This document shows, one piece after another, positions 23,637 through 34,639 of a stretch of 64,000 bases of DNA. The translations under genes were made by a program, and so were the position numbers. Every line of letters begins with the position of its first letter. Position 1 is the stretch's first letter. The notes beneath the pieces are model-generated. The model saw only the letters and a program-made list of their open reading frames with translations, was not told the origin of the DNA and searched no databases. This DNA comes from Datisca glomerata (taxonomy: Eukaryota > Streptophyta > Magnoliopsida > Cucurbitales > Datiscaceae): assembly GCA_003255025.1 (NCBI GenBank), contig QANY01004990.1:558001-622000 (forward strand), written 5' to 3'.

Positions 23637-24290
23637 CAAAAATCATCTAACACGCTCAGATACAAAGTGATAATCCCCCCTAACATAGAAACTAACACTA
23701 TTATCTTTAGGCAAGGAGCATCAATTCAGAAAATATTCAAAAATCAACTAGTACGTTCAGATACAAAAACCCCCTACCCACATCCACGTTGAAACTAACA
23801 CTATTATCTTTAACAAGGTGCATCAATTTAGAATGTATTCAAAAATCATCTAACACGCTCAAATACAAAGTGATAATCGCCCCCCACACCCACATTGACA
23901 TTGAAACTAACACTATTATCTTTAGACAATGAGCATCAATTTAAAAAATATTCAAAAATCATGTAACACACTCATGTACAAAGTGGTAAGCCCCCCCACT
24001 CCCACACCTACATCCACAGTGAAACTAACACTATTATCTTTAGATAATGAGTATCAATTCAGAAAATATTTAAAAATCATCTAACACGCTCTGATACAAA
24101 GTGATAAGCCCCCCACACCCACATCCACATTGAAACTAACACTATTATCTTTAGACAAGGAGCATCAATTCACAAAATATTCAAAAATCAACTAGCACGT
24201 TCAGATACAAGGTGATAAGCCCCTTAACACCGACACACACATTGAAACTAACACTATTATCAAAATAATGAGCATCAATCAAAAAATATT
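22921..24290. repeat. Intronic minisatellite, array 2 (about 13 units)
   Basis: Same unit as array 1, in the second copy of the tandem duplication and continuing beyond it. The related array in CACTA 2 (33905-34440) has about five units. Confidence 0.85.
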
Positions 24291-24524
24291 TTAGAGGGGT
24301 TACTCACATATCTTTTGTGAGCCGTATCATTCTGCCAACCTATTGTAGCATCGAAATGCGTGTTGTAAAATATTTCAATTTGAGTAGGTGCTACCCCAGT
24401 TGAAACTTTCTATCCAAAATGCAACAAAATTTGAGTTGTTAATTATTATATACTAAACAATATTGAGAGTACTAATATAATATTTTGATTCACCTGACGA
24501 AATCGATGATCAAGAAAATATACA

Positions 24525-26440
24525 GGTTCTGCTACTCTCGACACTCTTAATAAAAAATTTAAACTTTCCAAAGTCTACTGTGTTCCTAATATTTTTTCTA
24601 ATCTTTTATCTATTCATAAATTATGTTTAGAGCATAATTACTTGTTTATTTTTTACATCCATATTTTCTATATTCATGACAAAGCAACATGAGCCATTCT
24701 ACATAGAGGACCAAACATAAATGGCTTATACCCCATCCCTTCTCACTGGCCTACCTTTTTTGTCTCTTATCTTGCTTCTAAGTCTTCTAATGTTCTTTAG
24801 CACAATAGATTAGGACACCCAACTCACAATATTGTTAGGAAGGTTTTGAATTCTGCTAATATACATTGTAATATGCCTTTTTCTGATCATTGTATTTGTA
24901 TAAGCTGTGTTAGCAATAAAATGTCTAGCCTTCCTTTTTCTGTCTCTATTACTATCACTACTTGTCCTCTTGAACTTGTTCATAGTGATGTGTGAGGAAC
25001 CTCCCCTACCATATCTATTCTAGGACATAGATATTATGTTGTTTTTATTGATGATTTTTCTCAGTATTCCTAGATTTTTCCAATTTCTCATAAATCCGAA
25101 GTTCTAAGTATGTTCAAAAGACTTAAACCTTTAATTGAAAATATGTTCTCTCATAAAATCAAAACTTTTCGGTCTGATGGGGGTGGCGAATATACCAACT
25201 TCTCTTTTCAAACTTATCTTAATGAACATGGTAATGTTCATCAGAAATCTTATCCCTATACCCCTCAACAAAATGGAGTTATTGAGCGGAAACATAGGCA
25301 CAGTATTGAAATAGGTCTTACTCTTCAACATCATGCTTCTCTTCCACCCATTTTTTGGAATTTTGCTTTCAATACTGCTGTCTATTTGATAAATAGGATG
25401 CCTAGTTGTATCACTAATAATATTTCTCCATATGAATGCTTATTTGAAAAAATGCTTGATTATCATATGTTAAAAGTTTTTGGCCGCTCTTGCTATCCTA
25501 ATCTTAGACCATATATGCAAAATAAGTTTAGCCCAAAATCTATTCAATGTATATTTTTGGGATATGGTTTAGATTATAAAGGCTATTTGTGTTATGATAG
25601 GCTCAATAATAAATTTTATACCTCTAGAAATGTTCAATTTGATGAACTCAATTTTCCTTATGCTCCTAACTTTTGTGACAAGGATATGAATAAATCTCCT
25701 TCGGCTGCTTATGATTCCAGTACAAGGTATCCTTCCATTTTACTTTTAGTTCATTTTTTGCCACGTAATAAATGTACTGTCATTTCTCCTTTGGATAGTT
25801 CACCTACTGTTTCTTATCCTAATAAAAATTCTGCAGCTAGTTGTGATACTTTACATACTGATTTGTTGTCTAATACTAATACTTTGAACAATTTTGATAA
25901 TTTTGTTGAGCACACTACTGATTTATTACCTTCTGCTGCTGTTTCTGCTCCTAATAATGGTGTTTTACATGATTCAATTAATTCTAATGCTAGTTTGCCA
26001 TCTGCTGAATGCTCTGCTTCTTGTACTATTCATGTGGATCATACTGTTACTACTTTAGACAATGTTGCTGCTACTGATTTGGTTTTACCTGCTAATTCTA
26101 ATGCTTGGTCTGTTCCTTCTATTCCTCCTTCATCTCACACTACTAGTCATTCTACGCATTCTATGCAAACTCGTTCCAAATCTGGAGTTTCTAAGAAAAA
26201 GGTTTTTTTAGCATCTGGTTTAACTAGTAACACACCTACTGAACCTACTTCTTTTAGTTCAGCCTTTAAAATTCTTAGTAGAATCAAGCAATGGAAGAAG
26301 AGTTTAATGCTCTTACTAATCAACATACTTGGAACCTTCTTCCTTTACCGCCACATAAAAATGTTGTAGGTTGTAGGTGAGTTTATAAATTAAAATATGA
26401 ACCAGGTGCTTCTATTGCTAGACATAAAGCCAGGCTTGTA
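24525..26440 (+). pseudogene. copia pol relic (pre-integrase, integrase, RT start), truncated at both ends
   Basis: In nearly one frame with stops: a pre-integrase segment (NRLGHPTHNIV near 24808), an integrase core with DDFSQYS near 25050, FRSDGGGEY near 25169, and the PQQNGVIERKHRH motif near 25262. The open frame 25110-26369 also covers the integrase C-terminal spacer, ending in MQTRSKSG...KKKVF as in Ale/Retrofit-type copia. After a frameshift near 26280 it reaches RHKARLVA and stops matching near 26440, where pararetrovirus sequence begins. No LTRs are attached. Confidence 0.85.
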
Positions 26441-26444
26441 GCCA

Positions 26445-27305
26445 ATCTTTTACCATTCTTTCTCTATCCTCAGAATCATAACTATGAAGGATTGGAGAAT
26501 CCATCCTTCAAGTTCCGAAACAAATTTAAATAAAAAATAATATAATTATTTTGACTATATTGATGCATGGCAGAAGATTTTCTTGCACCAAAATAGTGAT
26601 TTCTCTCACTTTTATTTTTTAAATTTTGATAACACTTTCAAAATTGATTTTCCAAATTGGTTCTTAAAATGGTGGTCCATTCATAGTCTTACCTTAGAAC
26701 TTTTTCCAATTGATTTACAATAATGTTTCAATTTAATTCTAAAGGTTTACAATCCTTCACCAATTGAGGCTTTCATTCCCCAAATACTTTATTTTTCAAT
26801 AAAATATAAAAATACCTTAGATTTTGAAATGACAATACTCGATTAAAAGAGGCATCCTTACCAGAGAATGTAATGTTAACTGGTGGAATAAGTTGAATAC
26901 CTAGAAAATTATTGCATCCATCAATTATGAATTTGCAAGTATCCATCCCAATATGAGACAACAAATCCTTTCATCCAAGCTCCATTAAAAATTAATGAGC
27001 CTATTGACCTAACTCCACAAATAAAACTATCTTAGTCCAAATTCTTCCAAACCCGAATCCAAACCCACTTCAAAAGGTAAATCAAAGGGCTCAAATCCAA
27101 AGTCCAAACTAAAGAAAAAATTACTCCATGAAAAACTTCTCCTTTTGGAGGGAAATAATGAATCTGATTCTGAATCACTTACAAAATCAAGTTACTAAAC
27201 AAAAGGAATCCAGGAAGGCCACTCTTCAGTAATTAAAGGACCCATCCAATAATGATGATCTCAGTAATAATTCGGACGAAATAAACAAAGGAAATTGTCT
27301 TTGGC
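26445..27305 (+). pseudogene. Endogenous pararetrovirus fragment C1, end of the polyprotein (capsid region)
   Basis: The plus strand, with stops and frame changes, resembles the downstream part of a plant pararetrovirus polyprotein. It has a tryptophan-rich WFLKWW-type block near 26660, then a low-complexity Ser/Lys-rich basic tail (27030-27170), then an acidic Asn/Asp/Ser tail (27240-27305). The region leads directly into a non-coding leader and the movement-protein reading frame, which is the order of a circular viral genome. A minus-strand open frame at 26964-26773 is only its shadow. Non-functional relic. Confidence 0.6.
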
Positions 27306-27715
27306 AAAATGCCAATTTGAATTAAAATAATTGATGAATCATGATAACACCTTAACTTGATGCAACGGTTATGATGATTTCTAAGAAAAGACAATTATCA
27401 ACAATCAAAAGCACAAGAGTCCAAAATAACAATTATCAAGGACCCAAATATACAGCAATATTGATTTTCATGACAGCAATAATGACTTCTAATAGAAGGC
27501 ACGAAGACCGAGATAGCAATTATCAAGGAATCTTTACATTTTTTTCTTCTTCTATAAATATTGTACTAGTTGTCAAATAATTAGGCAAGGATTCATACTT
27601 TTTACTATTCTTAGTCAAAAGTAGACAAAAGTAAAAATTTGAAATATTTTTACTTTTTTAGAATAGAGTAGTTCAGGTAAGTGATGAGTTTCCTGTGAAC
27701 TTCACTTTCCTTAGC

Positions 27716-27723
27716 TATAAATA
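27716..27723 (+). promoter_or_regulatory. TATA box of the pararetroviral intergenic region
   Basis: TATAAATA, followed by AGG, lies between the polyprotein end and the leader. Plant pararetroviruses have one such promoter that makes the genome-length RNA. Activity in this relic is unknown. Confidence 0.5.
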
Positions 27724-27790
27724 GGCAGTCTCTCCCATTTATGAATCAGTACTCGTTTTATAACTCTTACTATTTAAGAGCTAAAATCTG

Positions 27791-28040
27791 TTTGTGAAAC
27801 AAAGCTTTCTTCTTCTTCTCCTCTTTTGTAAATCTTTTCTTCTTTTTTCTTCAACATAAATTAGTGAGCGGGAGAACTAATTTATTGTTGCCAATAAACT
27901 CTGTTTGTGTAAGTTTTTAATCTTACACCTTGATACAGTTTTCATTTAACTGTTTATGTTCATGCATCTCAATACCCCCTCTCTAATTTACTGTTGATTC
28001 TGCGCCTTCGCCTTTTGGTTTCAGAGCCAAACCTAGTAGG
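27791..28040 (+). other. Pararetroviral leader with tRNA-Met primer site (28016-28028)
   Basis: TGGTTTCAGAGCC at 28016-28028 differs by one base from the initiator tRNA-Met complement used as primer site by Caulimoviridae. The leader upstream is rich in TCTTCTTCTTCTCC tracts. The same two leader blocks recur in swapped order at 29150-29433. Confidence 0.6.
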
Positions 28041-28462
28041 GATAATATTGTTCATTTATTGTATCTACTTAAAATTTCTGCATAATTAATCTGTTCGCCA
28101 CCTATTATGGCTGGTTATTTATATTATTATTTGTTTATTTACTTACATGAAAAATTGCTTATATATAATCTCACTCACCACCTAAGTGGCTGGTTATTCT
28201 TATAATTGATTATTTCTCTGTATTATTTGTTTACTTAATCTGTGAATCTGTTTATCAGAGGTTAACGTACCAACTTCTATTTGGTTAGCTTCAGGGACCT
28301 AGGTAAGACCTCTTAGATACATAAATTCTGAGGGTAGGGTGGTTGTAGAGGTGAAAGGAAGAAGAGTGAAGCTTAATAGGAGGTTGTAGAAGTCACCACA
28401 ATGTTCGTAACAAAATACAATATGAAATTCTCAATAATAAGAATAATTTAGTTAGTTGAGCA

Positions 28463-29126
28463 ATGAGTAGATTATTTAGGAGTAATTCTTCTAGTAGTAA
28501 TAGGTCAACAATAACCTCAATACGTGACATAATAAATTATGAACATATTGAATTAGCAAATGATCAAGTAGATCATAGGGCATGGAATATACCTAAAATC
28601 TTCAATAAAAATATTTATAAATCAACATGGTCTGTGCTTCCTTCAAACGTCATCATCATGTAAAAATAATTGAAAAAATATATGCTCTTGGAAAAGAGCA
28701 TGAAACATGTCAATTACTTTCTTCTGATGCAATAAAGCATCAAATTCAAGAAGTATATAATTTCCTTCATTTTGGTTAAGTCCAGATTAGAGTTAAGCCA
28801 CTCACAAGAATAGACCTAAATACCTACGTCTTGCTAGCCTTGCGAGATGCAAGATTTACAAATGTTAATGATAGTATTTTAGGATTAATTGAACCCTCAC
28901 TTTGTAATGGTCCAATACATTTTGATTGTTTCCCAGGTCTCTTAGTTTAGCAGATCCCTATATTTTAAAATCATTAATTTTAAATATTAAAACTGGTGAT
29001 TACCAAGTCCTAGAAGACACTTAACCCCTAGCTTTAATATTTAGAGTTCATTACAAAGTAACCAAAATAAATATGAATTTCCAAGCCACCAATAGGAGCC
29101 AAAGAATCAAACCCTATTGATATAAT
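28463..29126 (+). pseudogene. Endogenous pararetrovirus fragment C2, movement protein N-terminal part
   Basis: The first part (28463-28663) is open and begins at an ATG. It is followed, in other frames, by blocks characteristic of the Caulimoviridae movement-protein domain (28670 to about 29070), ending near 29126 before a leader copy. The family mediates cell-to-cell spread through plasmodesmata. At least two frameshifts and several stops break it here. It lies about 435 bases after the primer site, as in a petuvirus-like genome. Confidence 0.65.
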
Positions 29127-29149
29127 CTACTCAAAGTAATGTTAATAGA

Positions 29150-29433
29150 CTCTATTTGTTTAAGTTTTTAATCTTACATCTTAATACAGTTTTCAGTTAA
29201 TTATTTATCTTCTTGCATCTCAATACCCCCTCTCTAATTTATTGTTGATTCTGTGTCTTCGCCTTTTGGTATCAAAGCCCCACCACTGATAACTATTTTG
29301 TGAAACAAAGTTTTCTTCTTCTTCTCCTCTTTTGTAAATCTTTTCTTCTTTTTTCTTCAACATAAATTAGTGAGCGAGGGCACTAATTTATTGTTGCCAA
29401 TAAACTCTATTTTTATAAGTTTTTAATCTTACA
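29150..29433 (+). repeat. Second, permuted copy of the pararetroviral leader
   Basis: 29150-29280 matches 27900-28026 and includes a primer site TGGTATCAAAGCC at 29267-29279. It is followed by 29310-29433, which matches 27791-27927. The two blocks are therefore in the opposite order from the first copy, as expected for a circularly permuted or recombined viral DNA. Confidence 0.75.
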
Positions 29434-29439
29434 CGGATA

Positions 29440-30440
29440 TATATATCTATATAATCATCGATATGTGAGACAGAATATCTAATTTATGAAATTAGATGAT
29501 TAAATTACTATTAGATAATAATTTAAATCAACTAAATCTGATTTTTGTGAAATAACAGATAAGTTAATTGATATTGATAATCAGATATGTTAATTTTAAA
29601 TTAACTGATATCTAGATAATTATCTTATTAAAATAAATATATAATTTGTAGTAATTGTCAAGTATCAATCACTGATAGGGTATCAGAAATTGACATGGAC
29701 AACTGTGGTGCCACGTGACACTACAGTAGTGAGTGTGCAACACTATAGTGGCATTGTAGTTGTGTACAATTACAGTGGGTCCCACTGTAATTGGTAATTT
29801 TATAATTAAATATTATTTATGTTTATTCCTAAAAATCTGATACGTCATTATCTAAAATGTATACAGATGTTACTCTAATGGCCTTGGTAGTTGAACAAGG
29901 AGGAGAGAATCAGTTGATCAGATCATCAGTTCATCAATCAAGAGTTGAATTGAGAATATGATTAGTGTTAGAGAGATTTTCTTCTGTGATTAAACGTTAG
30001 TCAAATCTCTAAAAGAATAATCATCACGTAGAGAATCGTCTCACTAAAGTCTTTCTCAATAAATCTCTAGATCTCATGTGTTGAAAACATCTAGAGATAG
30101 AAAACGTGTCATGTAATATTCTACGTGCCCACACAAGTCTAAGTACATTGAGGATTGACTTGGAAGATCTTGGTGTGGATCTCGGAGTCTACTGACCATT
30201 CGAACGATTTCGTGAGAACGGAGGATTGATCAATTTTTACAAGGACATTTGATAAAGACTACAAGAGGTATATGATCTCTAACCTTGTATATTGTAGATT
30301 TAACTTATAAATATATAATGGATCATGACTAATTGAAAAAAAGTTTTCAATAAAAGTTTTTATTTGGTTATCGTGGCGTTGCGCAAGTTTTATTTTATTA
30401 AAGGATTTGTTTTTATTAAAAGTTTAATATTTAAAAGGCC
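29440..30440. repeat. LTR-like dispersed repeat, copy 1
   Basis: About 29458-29770 is homologous to 46893-47210. The copy continues for several hundred bases through TATA-like and polyadenylation-like AT-rich stretches and has no coding sequence, so it looks like a solo or truncated LTR. A near-perfect palindrome, CAATTACAGTGGG-T-CCCACTGTAATTG, lies at 29767-29793. Borders are uncertain. Confidence 0.45.
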
Positions 30441-30482
30441 ACGCACATTCAACAACAACACATAAATTCAAAGAATGTTTAT

Positions 30483-32883
30483 TGGCTATCAGATACTAGG
30501 TGTAATTCACACCTTACTTCAGAACTGTTAAATTTGTCTACCTCTCAAGCATATAATGGTGAGGATACGGTCACCATTGGAAATGGTCAACCTCTTGCGA
30601 TAACTCATTTGGGTTCTCAACTTCTTTATAGTAATTCTCATATTTTTTCCCTTAATGATATTCTTTATATACCCAAGATCACTGCCAATTGGCAATTTTC
30701 TTGCTTCTAATAGTATCCAACACCAATAATCTTGTGCCTAAACCCCTGAACAAAATGGTGTAGCTGAGAGGAAGCATAGACACATCATCGAGATTGCCCT
30801 CAGCATGATGATCACTACATTCCCTCTCCATTTCTTGTATTTTGCTTTTTCAATAGCTGTTTTTCTTATTAATAGATTACCAACTGATATATTGAATAAC
30901 AAATGTCCTTAGGAAATGTTGTTTAGCAAGCCAGGTGATTATTTTTTCTTAAAAGTATTTGGCTGTGCATGTTACCCCTTTCTTAAATCCTATAATTCTC
31001 ATAAATTGGAGGCTAAATCACCCCAACATATTTTCTTGGGTTATAGTCTTCACTCAAAAGGATATATATGTTATAATCTTATATCACACAAATTACGCGT
31101 AGTAGACATGTTATTTTTCATGAAGTCTCCTCTCCTTTTGCTAAGAATGACTCTGTTCAAACTACTCAAATTCATGCTACTCCTCTTACTTATATTCCTT
31201 TACTATTTAGTTTTAATAAATATAACTTTAATTCAACTTCTGCTATGCATGACTCTAACTCTAACATACATCACTCTACTTCTGTCAATTCCGCTTATGT
31301 ACCTGCAATACTAAAATTCTTGAAGCCACTGTATGTTCTCCATCACATGATAATTTAATTCCCATATCCTCTATTTCCATACACTTACCTATTATTGAAC
31401 CTGCTTTGTCCAACATTATTGAACATGTTCCTATTGCATCTGCCATTTTACCTCAATCTATTTCTGCTAGTAACACTATCGATGCAGGTAAGAGACACTC
31501 TATGCAGACAAGATCAAAGTCTAGCATAACTAAAAAGAGAGTTTATTTAACTAGCTCTCAACCTATCAAGCTAGATTGTAGAGAAATAGAACTAACTTCT
31601 TACACTGCAACTTCAAATTGTGAAAAATGGAGGACTCCAATGGCAGAAGAGTTTAATGCACTAAAAAAATAAGGTACCTAGACTTTTACCCCTCTTCCTC
31701 CTAAAATAAATATGGTGGGTTGTAAGTGGTTTTATAGGCTAAAACACAATCCAGATGGGATGTAGCAAGATACAAAGCAAGGTTAGTTTCTAAAGGTGTT
31801 CACCAGCAACCAGATATTGATTACACTAAAACCTTTAGTCCAGTGGTTAAATCTACTACTGTTAGAATTGTTTTATCTATTGCTGCACAATTTCATCAAC
31901 TAGATGTTAAAAATGTATTTCTTCATGAAATTTTATAGGAAGAGGTCTATATGAGTCAACCATCGGGGTTTGTACATCATTCTCTTCCAAATCAAGTTTA
32001 CAAATTACATAAATCTCTATATGGACTCAAACAGGCACTAAGAGCCTGGTTTGAGAAATTCACATCTTATCAGTTAAGTTTTGGATTTTCTGCTTCTATT
32101 GCTGATACATCTTTATTTGTGTACAAATCTGATTCTTCATTAATATACTTATTATTATCTATTGATGATATTGTCATTACTGGGTCTAGTTCCTCATTAA
32201 TCACTGATCTTATATAAAACTCAACTCTGAATTTGAAATGACAGATTTAGGCTCTTTAAAATTCTTCATTGGCTTACAGGTATCCCAAAATCATACTGGT
32301 ATTTTTGTTTATCAACGGAAATACATTATGGACTTGCTGAACAAAGTTGGGCTTACACATGTAAAACCCTGCAAAACACCAATGTCTCTCAAAATCAATC
32401 TCGATGACAACAATGCTACTTTTCTCTCAAATCCAACAACTTACAGAATTCTAGTTGGTAATTTGTAATGTTTAACTTTTTCAAGACCAGACATTACATT
32501 CTCTGTCAACAAAGTCTGTTAATTCATTTGGCACCTGTTAAGCGGACACTACGATATCTAAAAGGAACATCTGATCTAGGCATCAAGTTTCAAAATGGCA
32601 ATATATCTCTAAATGTATATACTGATTCAGATTGAGCAGGGGACCCAATTGACAGAAGATCCACTTCTAGTTTTATGGTTTTTCTTGGCAACAATCCAAT
32701 ATCATGGTCTTCTAAGAAGTAATTAACAATCTCAAGATCTTCAACAGAGACAAAATATAGGAGCTTAGCTAATACTGCTGCAGAAATCTCTTGGATCAGA
32801 CAAATTCTAAGAGATTTGCATTAAAACTCCCCCCTCAACTATGGTGTGACAGAAATTTTACAATATCTCTAGCATCAAATCCT
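30483..32883 (+). pseudogene. copia pol of the second element (protease remnant, integrase, RT, RNase H)
   Basis: Blocks in order: protease-type WLSDTRCNSHLTSELLNL near 30483; after a deletion, TPEQNGVAERKHRH near 30747; the integrase tail (30916-31314); MQTRSKSSITKKRVYL near 31502; RT opening [11 protein letters not shown] near 31720; SPVVK near 31840; LHKSLYGLKQALRAW near 32005; catalytic block with SIDDI at 32158-32172, where copia normally has YVDDI; and RNase H with STETKYRSLANTAAEI from about 32740. Stops and frameshifts occur several times. RNase H is cut at 32883 by CACTA 2 and continues at 37147. Confidence 0.85.
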
Positions 32884-33604
32884 CACTAGAAAAAACAAGG
32901 GCTTTAACGACTAACATTTTGGTCATTAAGGCCCCAAAATTCACCGCGAAAGACCTAATACGACAAACTTATGTTCATCGTAAATTTCATCACTTTTGCT
33001 TCATCAACGAAAGTCTTTCGTGATGAAATACAAAACTCGTCGCGTTAGCCTTTAGCAACGAAAAGAAACTGGTCACTAAAGACTTTTGCAACGAAAATAA
33101 AAGTTGATCGCCATGATCGCCAAAGGGTTTTCGTGACCAAAATAAAACTGGTCGCAAAAGGTTTTAGTGAGGAAAGTAAAAGTTAGTCCCCAAAGGATTT
33201 CCGCGATCACAAAAAATTTCATCGCAAAAACCTTTTTGCGACCAATATTTCTTTTCGTCACAAAAACTTTTGCAACCAAAAAAAAGTTTCGTCGCAAAAA
33301 CCTTTTACCACCAATTTTTTTGTTGTGAAATGTTTTTTGCGACCAAATTTTACATTACAAAATGTTGTAATAGCAATTAATATCACATGTAATAACAATT
33401 AATATCATCATAAAATTTATCAAACCCGATATTTTTTTAAGAAATACATATATTAATCATTAATATAGTAGTTCGCTACAAAATTTCTGAATCATAATTC
33501 ATTATAAAATTTGGTTCACAAATGTATCCAAAAAAATAAAAAAAAGAGTATTTAAAGCTTGATGTTACAACTACAAAGCTTAATAAATATTCTAAAGCTC
33601 ATGT

Positions 33605-34620
33605 TTCTGTTGTTGAGTCATTGTCAGGAGGTGGAAAATCATTTTGACGAGCCCAAACGAGTAAGCTTTGTAGTTGGCTCTCCATCAACTTGATTTGTTT
33701 TTTTTTTCTCAATTCGATATTTTCAACTCTAACTCGAACTTTTTCTTTGAAGATGTCAGTAGGGCTCCATGTCCAAGACCTTTATTTTGTTTGATGACTT
33801 CTTCAACTATCTATTCTTCGGAGCGAGGTGTGGCATCCTCAACGATAGGCTCATCCCGTAAAACACACATGCGTTCTTGTGTAACATCACAATGAGCCAA
33901 GCTTTAAATTAAAACTAAAACTATTATCTTTAGACAATGAGCATTAATCAGAAAGTATTCAAACATCATCAAACACGCGCAGATACAAGGTGATAAGCCC
34001 CCCCCCCAACACTCACGCCCACATCGAAACTAACAATATTATCTTTAGACAAGGAGCATCAATATAGAAAATATTCAAAAATCATCCAACACACTCAGAT
34101 ACAAAGTGATAATCCCCCCCNNNNNNNNCCCCCCCCCCCCCACACACACACACATTGAAAGTAACACTATTATCGTTAGACAATGAGCATCGATTCAAAA
34201 AATATTCAAAAATCATCTAACACGCTCAAATACAAAGTGATAAGCCCCATCCACCCCACACCCACATCCATATTGAAACTAACACTATTATCTTTGGACA
34301 AGGAGCATTGATTAAGAAAATATTCAAAAATCAATTAGCACGTTCAGATACAAGGTGATAACCCCCCCCCCAACACTGACACACACATTGAAGCTAACAC
34401 TTTTATCAAAACAATGAGCATCAATCAGAAAATATTTTAGAGGGGTTACTCACATATCTTTCGTAAGCCGTATCATTCTGTCAATCTTTAAAACATTTCA
34501 ATTTGAGTAGGTGCTACCCCAGTTAAAGCTTCTTATACAAAATGCAACAAAAGTTGAGTCGTTAATAATTATATACAAAAAATTATTAAGAGTATTAAAA
34601 TAATATTTTGATTCACCTGA
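33605..34620 (-). pseudogene. Transposase exon remnant with intronic minisatellite in CACTA 2
   Basis: The minus-strand segment at about 33892-33605 is homologous to the duplicated exon of CACTA 1 and shares its LLVWARQNDFPPP-like tail. The upstream exon region near 34500-34440 has lost part of the sequence seen at 24420-24310. The minisatellite (33905-34440) separates them. Confidence 0.5.
33905..34440. repeat. Minisatellite array in CACTA 2 (about 5 units)
   Basis: Units match those at 21565-24290. The C-rich tail of one unit is expanded and contains the eight-base gap 34121-34128. Confidence 0.85.
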
Positions 34621-34639
34621 CGAAATCGATAATCAAGAA

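Larger units (their letters stand above)
21303..24420 (-). pseudogene. CACTA transposase C-terminal exons, Transposase_24-like, broken
   Basis: On the minus strand a first exon piece at about 24420-24310 reads TQIEIFYNTHFDATIGWQND and ends at a GT donor (GTGAGT). The next exon is at about 22912-22659, with a duplicate at 21556-21303. It encodes an ERM.ALRDRLIAEDATTRSE-type segment followed by a KSMES...LLAWACQNGFPPPDDD tail, a coiled-coil-like C-terminus as in plant En/Spm-type accessory transposases. In-frame stops interrupt the exon in both copies. The two exons are separated by the minisatellite-bearing intron. Family assignment rests on style and the CACTA context. Confidence 0.6.
20639..24522 (-). 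mobile_element. Truncated CACTA (En/Spm-type) transposon 1
   Basis: The left end is CACTACAAGAAACAAAGGG, a CACTA-class terminus. It is followed by a subterminal zone of repeated TCGCAAAA/GCGACC-type words in both orientations (20660-21030). Transposase-like exons lie on the minus strand. The interior matches CACTA element 2 (32884-37143) up to position 24522, where similarity stops abruptly and copia integrase sequence begins. The opposite terminus is therefore missing. It carries an internal tandem duplication and a long minisatellite. Confidence 0.8.

Noticed and set aside
21565..24290. Array that at first glance could be taken for a CRISPR-like repeat array
   Set aside because: The whole 95-125 bp unit is repeated with no unique spacers, it lies in a plant CACTA intron, and no cas-like genes exist.
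26773..26964. Minus-strand open frame of 63 codons
   Set aside because: It is a shadow of the plus-strand pararetroviral capsid region.
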